Assembly: GCF_900609065.1 (NCBI RefSeq)
Contig: NZ_UXAU01000040.1
Span: 65,766 to 129,765, forward strand
Source of the DNA: Arthrobacter ulcerisalmonis
GTDB lineage: Bacteria; Actinomycetota; Actinomycetes; Actinomycetales; Micrococcaceae
Direction of reading: 5' to 3'
Length of the DNA: 64,000 nt
Position numbers and translations under genes: made by a program. The notes below the pieces were generated by a model. It ran no database searches, was not told the DNA's origin, and saw only the letters and a program-made list of their open reading frames with translations. Of this stretch, positions 23,530 to 32,621 are shown one piece after another. Within the stretch, counting starts at the first letter, position 1, and every line of letters starts with the position of its first letter.

Positions 23530-24195
23530 GTGCCTGTTCATCCTGCCCCGTCCTTTCATTTCAACGACCCGCAGGACCTCGCGGACCTGAAAACCTTCGC
23601 CACCCGCGCCAAATCCATTGACGATGGTGCCATCCGGCTCCAGGCCGCTGGCAACGTACTGGCCGCCTACGTCTGCGTCCTCCGGCCGCGGATCCTCGGC
23701 GAAGCCACCCCCACCATCCTTGGCCTGCGCACCATCGCCCTCGCCGAACCCTCAAACGTAGACGTCACCGTCCCGCTGGGTGCCGTCCTGGATCGGTTGG
23801 CCAGGAGCGGAACGCACGACGTCGAATTGCCGGTTCCGCCGAGCGCCGTCACCGAATCGTGGACGGGAGTAGGCGTCCCCAGGGGTGGTTGGGAAAAGGT
23901 CGCCGTCAGCACCGACGCGGAACTGCGCGGCATCGCAGACGCCGGCATTGCTGAGGTGGCGGGCATCGTCCCCGACAAACCCGGCGCGTTGATCGTCAAC
24001 AACGCGAGGGCCAGCGTCTGGGGCCGCACCGTGGCGGACACCGGGATGCCCACGGGTGCAGCTTTTGCGGCACTCGCCCTCGGTTTCCTTGGTGCTGGCA
24101 GCCAGACGCTCTACCGGTCGGGCCGCTGGTTCCGGCTCTCCGGGGACCGTGGCCACGTGCTGGTTCGGTCCGGCAGCGGCCTGGGGCTTGGCTAG
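23530..24195 (+). CDS. Conserved actinobacterial protein of unknown function
   Basis: 221 residues from the GTG at 23530 (MPVHPAPSFHFNDPQDLADL), chosen because upstream sequence in the same frame runs antisense through tesB. Mixed alpha/beta protein with AGNVLAAYVCVLRPRILGE near residue 40 and a Gly/Ala-rich C-terminal region (MPTGAAFAALALGFLG, then GRWFRLSGDRGHVLVRSG). The gene is at a stable position next to tesB and a truncated haemoglobin in this group of bacteria by recollection. No catalytic motif recognised. Confidence 0.7.
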   Translation: MPVHPAPSFHFNDPQDLADLKTFATRAKSIDDGAIRLQAAGNVLAAYVCVLRPRILGEATPTILGLRTIALAEPSNVDVTVPLGAVLDRLARSGTHDVELPVPPSAVTESWTGVGVPRGGWEKVAVSTDAELRGIADAGIAEVAGIVPDKPGALIVNNARASVWGRTVADTGMPTGAAFAALALGFLGAGSQTLYRSGRWFRLSGDRGHVLVRSGSGLGLG

Positions 24196-24221
24196 CCCGG
24201 CTGGGCCTCAGCTGAGGCGAG

Positions 24222-24665
24222 CTAGGCCGACGGGCTGTTGATCATGGACAGCGCCGCACGCTCCATGTAGTCCCACAGCGTTCCTTCGTACAGCGGCGGC
24301 AGTTCCAGCGCGTCGACGGCGGTCCGCATGTGGAAGAGCCAGCGATCCTTGGCCTCGGGCGTGACCTCGAACGGCATGTGCCGCATCCGCAGCCGGGGAT
24401 GGCCGCGCTCCTCGCCGTAGGTGGTGGGCCCACCCCAGTACTGCTCGAGGAACATCAGGAACCGTCGCTTGGCGGGCTCCAGGTCGGCTTCCGGGTACAT
24501 GGGCCGCAACAGCGGGTCGGTAGCAACGCCGTCGTAGAAAACATCTACGAGTTTCACGAACGTCTCATGCCCGCCCACGGCATCGTAAAAACTGTCCGTG
24601 TAGGCGGGCTTGCTGAACGGATCGTTCTGCATCAGCGGCCGCTTCGGTTCAAGGGGGAGGCTCAT
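24222..24665 (-). CDS. glbO: Group II truncated haemoglobin (GlbO-like)
   Basis: 147 residues from the ATG at 24665. The globin core starts FYDAVGGHETFVKLVDVFYD near residue 20. LMPMYPEADLEPAKRRFLMFLEQYWGGP-like region near 50-75 carries the distal tyrosine and Trp-Gly-Gly pair, and GHPRLRMRHMPFEV near 83 supplies the proximal histidine. Binds O2 and NO at haem; role in oxidative and nitrosative stress is inferred from the family. Its start lies 2 bases after the MscS stop on the same strand, so the two are probably cotranscribed. Start chosen to avoid an upstream extension overlapping mscS. Confidence 0.93.
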   Translation of the reverse strand: MSLPLEPKRPLMQNDPFSKPAYTDSFYDAVGGHETFVKLVDVFYDGVATDPLLRPMYPEADLEPAKRRFLMFLEQYWGGPTTYGEERGHPRLRMRHMPFEVTPEAKDRWLFHMRTAVDALELPPLYEGTLWDYMERAALSMINSPSA

Positions 24666-24666
24666 G

Positions 24667-25350
24667 CTACTCGCCGGCTTTCTGCTCGGTCTTGCGTGGT
24701 TCGGTGGCATCGTGAGCAACTGCCGTGGTTTCACTAGCAGTTTCGGTGGGCGGCACGTAGCTGCCTTGTGATCGGTTGCCTACCCGCAGGATTTCGCCGT
24801 TACGGAGGTACCAGACGGCGCCGTCGTAGGCCCGAACCCGGGTGATACGCAGGCCCACCGATTCCACCACGCCCACCACTTCGCTGGTTTCGATGACGTC
24901 ACCAATCCCGTACTGGTCCTCGATGGTGATGAAAATTCCGGCCAGGAAATCCCGAATGAGCTGCTGCGCGCCGAAACCAATGGCCACACCCAAAATGCCC
25001 ACGCTGGTCAGGAGCGGGGCGATGTTGATGTCGAGGTTTTGCAGCACGTACATGCTGGTAATGACCACCACCAGGACACCCACCACACTGTTCAGCAGGG
25101 AACCGATGGTTTCCGCCCGCTGAACCCGGCGTTCGTGGTCCAAGGCCCGGAGGGCCGGCGCTGCCCACTTGAACGTGGGCCGCTTGAAGAAGTTGCTGCC
25201 CGCCGCCACGCGCTTGGTGATGCGGGCAATCACGAACGTTGCCAGCAGCCAAAAGGCAACACCAACGGCGATGCTGATGATGATTCCGGTGAGGCTGACG
25301 CCGTCCGGATTCGTGGCTGCGGACGGAATAATGGACGTGGCGCTGTGCAT
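24667..25350 (-). CDS. mscS: MscS-family mechanosensitive channel, short form
   Basis: 227 residues. Transmembrane segments lie near 22-42 (IISIAVGVAFWLLATFV), 80-100 and 103-130; the pore-lining TM3 carries the Gly/Ala-rich LLTSVGILGVAIGFGAQQLIRDFLAG. The beta domain follows (FITIEDQYGIGDVIETSE, TRVRAYDGAVWYLRNGEILRVGN). The large C-terminal cage of E. coli MscS is replaced by ~30 disordered residues, so the cytoplasmic chamber is reduced. Releases solutes under hypo-osmotic stress. Likely cotranscribed with the haemoglobin gene. Confidence 0.9.
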   Translation of the reverse strand: MHSATSIIPSAATNPDGVSLTGIIISIAVGVAFWLLATFVIARITKRVAAGSNFFKRPTFKWAAPALRALDHERRVQRAETIGSLLNSVVGVLVVVITSMYVLQNLDINIAPLLTSVGILGVAIGFGAQQLIRDFLAGIFITIEDQYGIGDVIETSEVVGVVESVGLRITRVRAYDGAVWYLRNGEILRVGNRSQGSYVPPTETASETTAVAHDATEPRKTEQKAGE

Positions 25351-25416
25351 AGGGGGAAAGTACTCCTTGGGGCGGGGATCTGTTCCCTTTCAACCCTAGC
25401 GCCGTAGCGTGGACCC

Positions 25417-26406
25417 ATGCGCATTCTGATTTTAGGTGGAACGGCTTTCCTCTCCGCAGAAATTGCCCGGCAGGCCGTGGCGGAGGGGCACCAGGTCAGC
25501 TGCCTTGCCCGTGGCAATTCACAGCGACCGCCCGACGGCGCCACCTGGCTGAGTGCCGACCGCACCCTGGGTACGGACGCCTATGCCGCGGCGGCCGCGG
25601 AGGAGTGGGACGCCGTCGTGGAAGTGGCTCGAGACCCTGTGTTCGCTGCCGGCGCACTGGAGTCTCTGGCGGACCGGGCCGCGCACTGGACCTTCGTGTC
25701 GACCTCATCCGTTTACGCTGACCATTCGGTTCCGCAGGAGGACGAATCAGCGTCTTTGCTGCCGCCGCTGGCAGCTGGAACTCCAGTTACGGCTGAGACT
25801 TACGGCGCGGCCAAGGCTGCCATCGAGGCAGCGACTCTTGCAGCAACCGGCGGCAGGGCGCATGTGTGCCGGGCAGGCCTGATCAGCGGACCGGGCGACC
25901 CCACCGACCGGTACGGTTACTGGCCGGCCCGCTTTGCCCGGGACAACCAACCAGCGTTCATCCCGGATATCGCGTACCACCCGACACAGATCATCGATGT
26001 CCGCGATTTGGCCGCGTGGATCCTCGCTGCGGCCGGCAGGGGAGTGACCGGAGCGCTGAACGCCATGGGGGATCCCGTCCCTTTCGGCGCGTACCTCCAG
26101 GCAGCCCGGCAGCTGGCCGGCTACACCGGCAACACCCGGACGGCCAGCGAGGACTTCCTGCTGGCCCACGGCGTGGAGTACTGGGCCGGGCCGGATTCGC
26201 TGCCCCTGTGGCTGCCGCCCCAGCATGACGGATTCATGAATCGGAGCAATCATGCCGCCATCGTCGCTGGCTTGGAGCTGCGCCCCTGGCAGGAAACGCT
26301 CGCGGCAACCCTGGAGTTCGAGCGGGGCATCGGCCTGGACCGGCCGCGGAAAGCCGGCCTGGATGCGGCCAGGGAGAAAGAGTTGCTCGAGGCACTGAGC
26401 GGCTGA
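25417..26406 (+). CDS. NAD-dependent epimerase/dehydratase family protein
   Basis: 329-residue extended SDR protein starting MRILILGGTAFLSAEIARQA, with the Rossmann GGTAFLS dinucleotide loop at 8-14. The active-site serine pair lies in WTFVSTSSVYAD near 93-100; the following TYGAAKAAIE near 127 supplies the YxxxK-type catalytic pair. The C-terminal half resembles reductases/epimerases of the atypical SDR group rather than UDP-sugar epimerases. The substrate cannot be told. It diverges from the mscS operon by 66 bp. An 18-bp direct repeat overlaps its stop codon. Confidence 0.85.
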   Translation: MRILILGGTAFLSAEIARQAVAEGHQVSCLARGNSQRPPDGATWLSADRTLGTDAYAAAAAEEWDAVVEVARDPVFAAGALESLADRAAHWTFVSTSSVYADHSVPQEDESASLLPPLAAGTPVTAETYGAAKAAIEAATLAATGGRAHVCRAGLISGPGDPTDRYGYWPARFARDNQPAFIPDIAYHPTQIIDVRDLAAWILAAAGRGVTGALNAMGDPVPFGAYLQAARQLAGYTGNTRTASEDFLLAHGVEYWAGPDSLPLWLPPQHDGFMNRSNHAAIVAGLELRPWQETLAATLEFERGIGLDRPRKAGLDAAREKELLEALSG

Positions 26407-26453
26407 GGCCAGCCTGGCCGGGCGTGGTTGGTGCAGAGCGGCTGAGGCCAGCC
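26397..26453. repeat. 18-bp direct repeat at the 3' end of the epimerase gene
   Basis: GAGCGGCTGAGGCCAGCC occurs at 26397-26414 and 26436-26453, unit distance 39 bp; the first copy includes the stop codon. The flanking GTTGGTGCA is also repeated further on. Looks like a degenerate local duplication. Confidence 0.7.
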
Positions 26454-26458
26454 GGGTG

Positions 26459-26929
26459 CTACTCGGCTATGCGAGGTTGGTGCTGCACCGGGAAGTTGAC
26501 GCTGCGGGCAATGAAGCACACCTGGTTGGCATCGTGGTGCAGGCGCTGGGCCAAATCGGCCTGGTCCGGGTCTGCCAGGGTGACCACCGGGTGGAGGGTG
26601 ACGGATTCGAACTGTCCGCTGCCGTCCCGGTTGAGCTGCATGAGGCCGGTGGCTTCATCGCGGTAATCGGTCACCACCACGCCGTGCTTCACCGCAACGT
26701 GCAGGTAGGACAGCATGTGGCACTGGGCCAGGGCGGCCAGCAACAACTGCTCGGGATTGTAGCGTTCCCGGTCGCCGTGAAAGGTGGGGTCCGCCGAGCC
26801 CTTAAGTATCGGCAACCCGGGAATCAGGACGTCGTGGTCCCGCGAATAGCCGCGGTAGTTAGTTGTCCCTGTTCCGAGGTTGCCGGTCCATTGGATGGTC
26901 ACCTCATAGTGATGTTCGTGCAAGCCCAT
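26459..26929 (-). CDS. OsmC family protein
   Basis: 156 residues. OsmC/Ohr-type peroxidase-related fold: NPEQLLLAALAQCHMLSYLHVA near residue 62 carries the first conserved cysteine, and HHDANQVCFIARSVNFPV near 132 carries the second. The pair reduces organic hydroperoxides using thiols in characterised members. The N-terminal HHYEVTIQWTGNLGTGTTNY matches the OsmC rather than the Ohr branch. Monocistronic between the epimerase and pepN. Substrate inferred from family. Confidence 0.9.
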   Translation of the reverse strand: MGLHEHHYEVTIQWTGNLGTGTTNYRGYSRDHDVLIPGLPILKGSADPTFHGDRERYNPEQLLLAALAQCHMLSYLHVAVKHGVVVTDYRDEATGLMQLNRDGSGQFESVTLHPVVTLADPDQADLAQRLHHDANQVCFIARSVNFPVQHQPRIAE

Positions 26930-26978
26930 CCGGCCAGTCTAAACAGGCCGGACGGGCCGTCGCACGGTCAATCGGTGC

Positions 26979-29531
26979 TTACGCGTCAGCTGCCCGGGCG
27001 CGCAGCGCCCTGGCCACGCCGTCCCGGTTTTCCAGCATCATGCGACGCAGTGCAGCGCTCTCGGCCGGCAACGCAGCCAGGAAGGCATCCGTCTGATCAA
27101 CGGTAGCTTGGCTGGTCAGCAGCGCAGGGTAGAGCCCCACCACAATCTGCGAAGCCAACGCATGAGTCCGGTTGGCGACGATCGCCGGTACCGCCGCGAA
27201 GTACTTCTCGGCGTACGGAGCCAACAGAGACCGGTCCCGGACCCGCATGAACCCGGCCACTGCCGAACCCTGCAGGGCGTTGGACAGTTCGCCCTTAACC
27301 ACAATGGCTTCCCACGCTGCTGCCTTCGCCGCGGCGGTCGGAATTGCGGCGCTCGCGAGCGACGCCGCGTTTTGGCCGCTGGCGGTGTTGTCGCGCAGCA
27401 GTTCAGCATCGATGCCTTCCTGACCCACCCGGCCGCCAGCTACCAGTGAAGTCAGCAGTTCCCACCGCAGGTCCTGCTCAATGGCCAGCCCGGAAAGTTC
27501 CACTGACCCGTCCAACAACCCGGCTACGGTATCGAGCTGGGTGTCGTTGCCGGCCAGCAGCGCGAAGGACTTGATGAACTGCAACTGGGCGTCGGAACCG
27601 GCAGGGACGCTGCCGGCCAGGGTCCAGAGCGTGTCCGCAGCAGCGAGGGTGGTGGCTTCCCGGTGTTCCTCGGTCACGTAGAAGCTCAGCGTGGTGGCCA
27701 GCTGGCGCAACTGCACCAGGATCACGGAGGAATCCGTCTCCGCGGCAACGTTGGCCAGGATCAACTGGACGTACTGCCGGGCAGGAGTTTCGCCGTCGCG
27801 CGCGCCATCCCATGCCGAGTTCCAGACCAAGGTCCGGGGCAGGCTTTCCGCGAAGTCCTTCAGGTGCGCCGTCGCCGTGGTGAGCGACGCCGGATCCAGC
27901 CGTACCTTGGCGTAGGCGAGGTCGTCGTCGTTCACCAGGATCAGATCTGGGCGCGCCAACCCCACCAGGGCGGGCACTTCCGTGCGCTCGCCGTCCACGT
28001 CCAGCTCTTCCCGGTGCACCCGCTCCAGCGTGCCGGCGTCGGTGAGGTTGTAGAAGCCCACCGCCAGCCGGTGCGGGCGGATGGTGGGCCATTCGGCCAC
28101 GGCGGTCTGCATGATCGCGAACGAGGTGAGCGTACCGTCGTCGTCCACCTCAACGTCGGGCGTCAGGGTGTTGACGCCAGCGGTCTCGAGCCACAATTTG
28201 CCCCACTGGTCCAGGTCGCGGCCGCTGGCCTTCTCCAGTTCCACCATGAGGTCATTGAGCTCGGTGTTCTGCCAGGAGTGCTTGGCGAAGTATTCGCGCA
28301 CGCCGGACATGAACTCCTCGGGACCCACCCAGGCCACCAACTGTCGCAGCACCGAGGCGCCCTTGGCGTAGGTGATGCCATCGAAGTTCACCTCAACATC
28401 CTGCAGGTCGTTGATTTCGGCGAAGATCGGGTGCGTGGTGGGCAGTTGGTCCTGCCGGTACGCCCACGACTTCTCCACGGCCGCGAAGGTGGTCCAGGCG
28501 CTGGTGAACGAGGTATTTTCGACGGCGGCAAGGTGGGACATGTATTCGGCAAAGGACTCGTTGAGCCACAGGTCGTTCCACCACCGCATGGTGACCAGAT
28601 CGCCAAACCACATGTGCGCCAGTTCGTGCAGCACGGTGATGGCGCGGCGCTCCACCTGGGCGCCGGTGACCTTCCCACGGAACACGTAGCCCTCAAGGAT
28701 GGTGACGGCGCCGGCGTTTTCCATGGCGCCCGCGTTGAACTCCGGCACAAACAGCTGATCGTACTTTTCGAACGGGTACGGGCAGCCAAACTGGGCTTCG
28801 AAGAACTCGAAACCCTGCCGGGTGAGCTCAAAGATGTTGTCTGCGTCGAGATACTGCATCAGGGACTTGCGGGCAAACACGCCCAACGGCACCACCCGGC
28901 CATCCGAGCTGGTCACCTCGCTGCGCACCGACTGGTACGGGCCGGCAATGAGGGCGGTGACGTAGGAGGACAGACGCGGGGTGGGAGTAAACGTCCAGAC
29001 GGAGCGGGCACCGCCGTCGGGCCCCGGCGCCACAGTGACGGGTTCCGGGGTGGGGGAGTTGGAGATCAGGTCCCAGTGCGAGGGCGCCGTGACCGTGAAC
29101 GCAAAAGTGGCCTTCAGGTCAGGCTGTTCGAAGACGGCAAACATGCGGCGTGAATCTGGCACCTCGAACTGGGTGTACAGGTACGCCTCGCCGTCCACCG
29201 GGTCCACGAAGCGGTGCAGGCCCTCGCCCGTATTCATGTACGGAGCGTCCGCCACGATGGTCAGCTCGTTCTGCTCAGCCAAGTCCGGCAGCTGGATCCG
29301 AATACCGTCCGAAACGGCGGCCGGGTCCAGCTCAACACCGTTCAGGGTCACGCTGTGCACCGCGGCGGTGACCGCATCAATGAACGTTGACGATCCCGCC
29401 ACAGCGTTGAACGTCACGGTGGTGGTACTGCCGAAAACGTCACTGCCCCGGGTCAGGTCCAGGGCGACTGCGTACGAATCGACGGTGAGTAGTTCAGCGC
29501 GCCCGCGGGCTTCAGCGCGGGTCAGGTTCAT
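26979..29531 (-). CDS. pepN: Aminopeptidase N (M1 family)
   Basis: 850-residue zinc aminopeptidase. GAMENAGAVT near residue 266 is the substrate-binding exopeptidase motif; HELAHMWFGDLVTM near 300 is HEXXH, followed 18 residues later by NESFAEY with the third zinc ligand. The C-terminal ~400 residues form the helical domain typical of ERAP-like enzymes. The ATG at 29531 (MNLTRAEARGRAELL) is the expected family start; the open frame runs 88 codons further upstream in low-quality sequence. Releases N-terminal residues in cytosolic peptide turnover. Diverges from the DUF1648-type gene. Confidence 0.95.
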   Translation of the reverse strand: MNLTRAEARGRAELLTVDSYAVALDLTRGSDVFGSTTTVTFNAVAGSSTFIDAVTAAVHSVTLNGVELDPAAVSDGIRIQLPDLAEQNELTIVADAPYMNTGEGLHRFVDPVDGEAYLYTQFEVPDSRRMFAVFEQPDLKATFAFTVTAPSHWDLISNSPTPEPVTVAPGPDGGARSVWTFTPTPRLSSYVTALIAGPYQSVRSEVTSSDGRVVPLGVFARKSLMQYLDADNIFELTRQGFEFFEAQFGCPYPFEKYDQLFVPEFNAGAMENAGAVTILEGYVFRGKVTGAQVERRAITVLHELAHMWFGDLVTMRWWNDLWLNESFAEYMSHLAAVENTSFTSAWTTFAAVEKSWAYRQDQLPTTHPIFAEINDLQDVEVNFDGITYAKGASVLRQLVAWVGPEEFMSGVREYFAKHSWQNTELNDLMVELEKASGRDLDQWGKLWLETAGVNTLTPDVEVDDDGTLTSFAIMQTAVAEWPTIRPHRLAVGFYNLTDAGTLERVHREELDVDGERTEVPALVGLARPDLILVNDDDLAYAKVRLDPASLTTATAHLKDFAESLPRTLVWNSAWDGARDGETPARQYVQLILANVAAETDSSVILVQLRQLATTLSFYVTEEHREATTLAAADTLWTLAGSVPAGSDAQLQFIKSFALLAGNDTQLDTVAGLLDGSVELSGLAIEQDLRWELLTSLVAGGRVGQEGIDAELLRDNTASGQNAASLASAAIPTAAAKAAAWEAIVVKGELSNALQGSAVAGFMRVRDRSLLAPYAEKYFAAVPAIVANRTHALASQIVVGLYPALLTSQATVDQTDAFLAALPAESAALRRMMLENRDGVARALRARAADA

Positions 29532-29664
29532 GCCTGGCAAGGTGGGTCCTCCAGAGAAGTCGGGATGCCGCCGGCGGTGGCCAGCGTTGGCACTGCTCAT
29601 TCTTGCACTGCCACTGCTGGTTGGCAGGACCTGCCAACACATGCTGCGGGAGTAGCGTGGAGGC

Positions 29665-30678
29665 ATGCGAAAGATTCGGGACACCGTTGACGTGCGGGCG
29701 TTGCGCTTCGCCCTCGGCTTCCCGCTGGTGCTGGCTGCGGCGTTCGTCCTCTCCGCCTTCCTGCTCGGCCCGGACCTCCCCGCACCGCTCGCCATCCAGT
29801 GGACGGACGACGGCGGAGCCGCCTTCGCGTCGTTCGCCGCCTATGTGGGGGTGGGCGCAGCCCTCATCACCGTGGCGGGGTGGCTGGTACTCCTCCAGGC
29901 GGTGCCCCTGGGCCGGCCCGTGCTGATGCGCCGACTCATGATGGGAACAGGCCTGTTCCTGGCCCTCTTTGTCACCACCGTGCTGACAGCCGGGCTGGTA
30001 GGCCAGGCCGGCGTTCCTGATGCCCGTGACTCGCACGTTGACCTGACCGTGCTGGCGGCAGGCAGTGGCGCCGCAGTGGCGCTCGGGGTGGTGATGGCAT
30101 GCGTCTACAAGGCCGACCAGCAATGGTCCCCGGACGATGACTTGGCCCTGCAGGCATCGATCGCCCACGCCTTGGACCCGGACCTGGCCAGGGACAACGT
30201 CCGGCTATGGGTCCACGCCCGCAGTTCGGTCTTGGTGATGATCGGCATCGCGTTCCTCTTCCCCGCAGCGTTGCTCGTCCCCGTGTTGCCCCTGCTGGCG
30301 GCCCTGCTCGCCGTCTTGGCCGTGCTGGGCGCAGCACTCCTGTTCGCCCGGGTCACCGCCAACCGAACCGGGCTCCAGGTCCGGATCGCAGGCCTGCTCC
30401 CCGTCATGAACATCCCCGCGGCAGCTATCTCCACTGCGGACGCGGCAGAGGTGAAGGCCGCCGACTATGGCGGGTGGGGCTACCGGCACCACGGCGACAC
30501 CGCGGCCATGCTCGTCGCCAGCGGTCCCGCCGTCGTCGTTCGCCAAACCGACGGCAGGCGCCTCGCAGTCAGCGGCGGCAACGAGGCTTCAGCAGCCTTG
30601 CTCGCGGAAGTCCTCACCCGCGTTGCCCAGCGGGCCCGGCGCGGCGACACATCACCGGACGGGCAGCCGGCAGCCTAG
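29665..30678 (+). CDS. DUF1648-type membrane protein
   Basis: 337 residues. Hydrophobic segments lie near 13-33 (LRFALGFPLVLAAAFVLSAF), 58-80, 92-112, 127-147 and 190-225. The first extracellular stretch has LPAPLAIQWTDDGGA, the DUF1648 signature (PxxIPxHW-like). The C-terminal 80 residues are soluble and include YGGWGYRHHGDTAAMLVASGPAVVV, resembling domains of SdpI-like and DUF1648 proteins. Function unknown; some relatives act as immunity or signal proteins for toxic peptides, which is not shown here. Confidence 0.65.
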   Translation: MRKIRDTVDVRALRFALGFPLVLAAAFVLSAFLLGPDLPAPLAIQWTDDGGAAFASFAAYVGVGAALITVAGWLVLLQAVPLGRPVLMRRLMMGTGLFLALFVTTVLTAGLVGQAGVPDARDSHVDLTVLAAGSGAAVALGVVMACVYKADQQWSPDDDLALQASIAHALDPDLARDNVRLWVHARSSVLVMIGIAFLFPAALLVPVLPLLAALLAVLAVLGAALLFARVTANRTGLQVRIAGLLPVMNIPAAAISTADAAEVKAADYGGWGYRHHGDTAAMLVASGPAVVVRQTDGRRLAVSGGNEASAALLAEVLTRVAQRARRGDTSPDGQPAA

Positions 30679-30755
30679 TATTCTTGACGTTGTTGCCCCC
30701 AGCGCTCCCCGAATGACCGGCACCGGCGCCCCCACAACCGAACGGACTCAAGCTC

Positions 30756-31250
30756 GTGACTTCAACTCCTGCCTTCCCGCGGGTCCACATCGCCACCGAC
30801 CACGCAGGCATGGAACTCAGCGCCCACCTGGTCCAGTACCTCACCGCGAAGGGCTACGACGTGGTGGATCACGGGCCGGCAGAGTACGACGCCCTCGATG
30901 ACTACCCCTCCTTCTGCATCAACGCAGCCCTCGCCGTCGTCGCGGACCAGCAGGCCGGCGTCCACGCCCTCGGAATCGTGCTGGGCGGATCAGGCAATGG
31001 CGAGCAGATCGCCGCCAACAAGGTCAAGGGCGTCCGGGCGGCCCTGGCCTGGAACCACTCCACCGCCACCCTGGCACGCGAGCACAACGACGCCAACGTT
31101 ATTGCCGTCGGCGGCCGCCAGCACACCGTTGAGGAAGCCACCGGCCTGATCGAGGCATTCCTCGCCGAACCCTTCAGCAACGACGAACGGCACGTGCGCC
31201 GGATCGGCAAGATCGCAGCCTACGAGGCCACCGGCGAGGTTGTTGCCTAG
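30756..31250 (+). CDS. rpiB: Ribose-5-phosphate isomerase B
   Basis: Interconverts ribose-5-phosphate and ribulose-5-phosphate in the pentose phosphate pathway. The 164-residue RpiB/LacAB protein begins, after a GTG start, VTSTPAFPRVHIATDHAGMELS. DHAGMELS, IVLGGSGNGEQIAANKVKGVRAALAW and EHNDANVIAVGGRQ are the family blocks. The GSGNGE position matches the mycobacterial type, where a glutamate rather than cysteine is the catalytic base. It overlaps the next gene by one base (TAGTG), so the two form an operon. Confidence 0.93.
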   Translation: MTSTPAFPRVHIATDHAGMELSAHLVQYLTAKGYDVVDHGPAEYDALDDYPSFCINAALAVVADQQAGVHALGIVLGGSGNGEQIAANKVKGVRAALAWNHSTATLAREHNDANVIAVGGRQHTVEEATGLIEAFLAEPFSNDERHVRRIGKIAAYEATGEVVA

Positions 31251-32203
31251 TGCCTGAAGGCCACTCCGTCCGGCGCCTGGCACGGCAATTCGGCGACGTT
31301 TTCGCTGGCCAGGTGCTCTCGGTGGCCAGCCCGCAGGGCCGGTTCAGTTCCGGCGCTGCACTCCTGGACGGGCACCGGCTCGTGGCGGCCGAAGCGCACG
31401 GAAAGCATCTCTTCCTGCACTTCGAGAACGCCGTGGTGCTGCACGTCCACCTGGGGCTTTACGGCGCCTGGAGCTTTGGCGGCGACAGTACCTTCGCCGG
31501 TGCCTCCAGCATTGGTGCCCCGCGCCGGGTGGGGGAGCAGGAAACGGCTGCCGCGCACGACGACGGCCTGCCGTACGCAGGCGCGCCGGTTCCCGTGGGT
31601 GCCGTTCGGGTCCGCCTGGTCGGCGACCATGGCTGGGCTGACCTCCGCGGGGCGACCACCTGCGAGGCGATCACAGAGGCCGAGGTAAACGCGGTGTTGG
31701 CCAGGCTGGGGCCCGATCCGCTCCGGAATCTTCGTGGCGATGCAGGCCGCTTCGTGGCCAACCTTGCCGGCCGCAAACCCTCCATTGCCGCGCTGCTCAT
31801 GGACCAGAAAATCATTGCCGGCGTGGGCAACGTGTACCGCGCCGAAGTCTTGTTCCGGCGACGAATTCACCCCTACCTGCCCGGTAGTGCCATCGCTGAA
31901 TCCACCGCGCGGGCGCTGTGGCGCGATCTGGTGGGCCTCATGAACGACGGCGTGGTTGACGGCAAGATCATCACCACGCCGGCCAAGTATTGGACCCGGC
32001 GCAATGGAAAGACTGGCCGGATCAAGAACGCTGACGGCAGCACCTCCCTGCCCAAGAAGTCCGCCGCCATTCCCGTCCGGGCCGACGCGCACTACGTCTA
32101 TAAGCGTGAAGGTCTCCCGTGTAGGGTCTGCGGAACAGTCATCCTGCTGGCCGAACTTGTGGGCCGGAAGCTCTACTGGTGCCCTGGCTGCCAGGCAGCT
32201 TAA
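31250..32203 (+). CDS. nei: Fpg/Nei family DNA glycosylase (Nei2-like)
   Basis: 317 residues from a GTG at 31250. Pro2-Glu3 of MPEGHSVRRLARQF are the catalytic N-terminus after Met removal. The central LLMDQKIIAGVGNVYRAEVLF near 192 is the helix-two-turn-helix, and the C-terminal zinc finger CRVCGTVILLAELVGRK...WCPGC is complete. Removes oxidised pyrimidines and cleaves at the abasic site. Residues 90-115 form an insertion rich in Ala and Gly that is unusual for Fpg but seen in actinobacterial Nei2. Overlaps rpiB by one base. Confidence 0.9.
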   Translation: MPEGHSVRRLARQFGDVFAGQVLSVASPQGRFSSGAALLDGHRLVAAEAHGKHLFLHFENAVVLHVHLGLYGAWSFGGDSTFAGASSIGAPRRVGEQETAAAHDDGLPYAGAPVPVGAVRVRLVGDHGWADLRGATTCEAITEAEVNAVLARLGPDPLRNLRGDAGRFVANLAGRKPSIAALLMDQKIIAGVGNVYRAEVLFRRRIHPYLPGSAIAESTARALWRDLVGLMNDGVVDGKIITTPAKYWTRRNGKTGRIKNADGSTSLPKKSAAIPVRADAHYVYKREGLPCRVCGTVILLAELVGRKLYWCPGCQAA

Positions 32204-32218
32204 CCGGGGACAGACGCG

Positions 32219-32248
32219 AAAAAGGCCCCTCATCTGAGGGGCCTTTTT
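32219..32248. terminator. Terminator after nei
   Basis: AAAAAGGCCCCTCA, 2-base loop, TGAGGGGCCTTTTT. Perfect 14-bp stem; A- and U-runs make it bidirectional, serving nei on one strand and tRNA-Gly on the other. Confidence 0.9.
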
Positions 32249-32255
32249 CTGTTTG

Positions 32256-32326
32256 AGGGGACGACGGGAATCGAACCCGCGTAATCAGTTTGGAAGACTG
32301 AGGCTTTACCATTAAGCTACGTCCCC
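32256..32326 (-). tRNA. tRNA-Gly (TCC)
   Basis: Cloverleaf on the minus strand with acceptor GGGGACG/CGTCCCC, anticodon stem TCAGT/ACTGA around CTTCCAA (anticodon TCC), T-arm CGGGTTCGATTCCCG. CCA not encoded. Confidence 0.94.
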
Positions 32327-32465
32327 GGAAAAAAGTTGCTGCCGTTCTGGCAGGTGACTTCTTCGGGCTGGCTGTTCAAGCCGGGTACAACTAAACCCAA
32401 TGGGGTGCCCACGTGTCAAATGTGCAAAGTTGGCGATTATCACCGTAGACTCGTTCGTGCACTTA

Positions 32466-32540
32466 CGGGGTGTAGCTCAGCTTGGCTAGAGCACCTGCTT
32501 TGGGAGCAGGAAGTCGCAGGTTCAAATCCTGTCACCCCGA
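32466..32540 (+). tRNA. tRNA-Pro (TGG)
   Basis: Cloverleaf with acceptor CGGGGTG/CACCCCG (the C1:G72 pair typical of tRNA-Pro), anticodon stem CCTGC/GCAGG around TTTGGGA (anticodon TGG), T-arm CAGGTTCAAATCCTG. Lies 81 bp before tig on the same strand. Confidence 0.94.
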
Positions 32541-32621
32541 CTCTGGCGCCAGGACCGCACGGTCTGGACAGAATATTGCTGTTGTGTAGAAATCAATCCC
32601 TAATCCCAGGAGTACTAGACC

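Noticed and set aside
26979..29795. Longer start of aminopeptidase N at 29795
   Set aside because: The first 88 codons are Arg/Ser-rich and overlap the divergent gene; the family N-terminus begins at the ATG at 29531.
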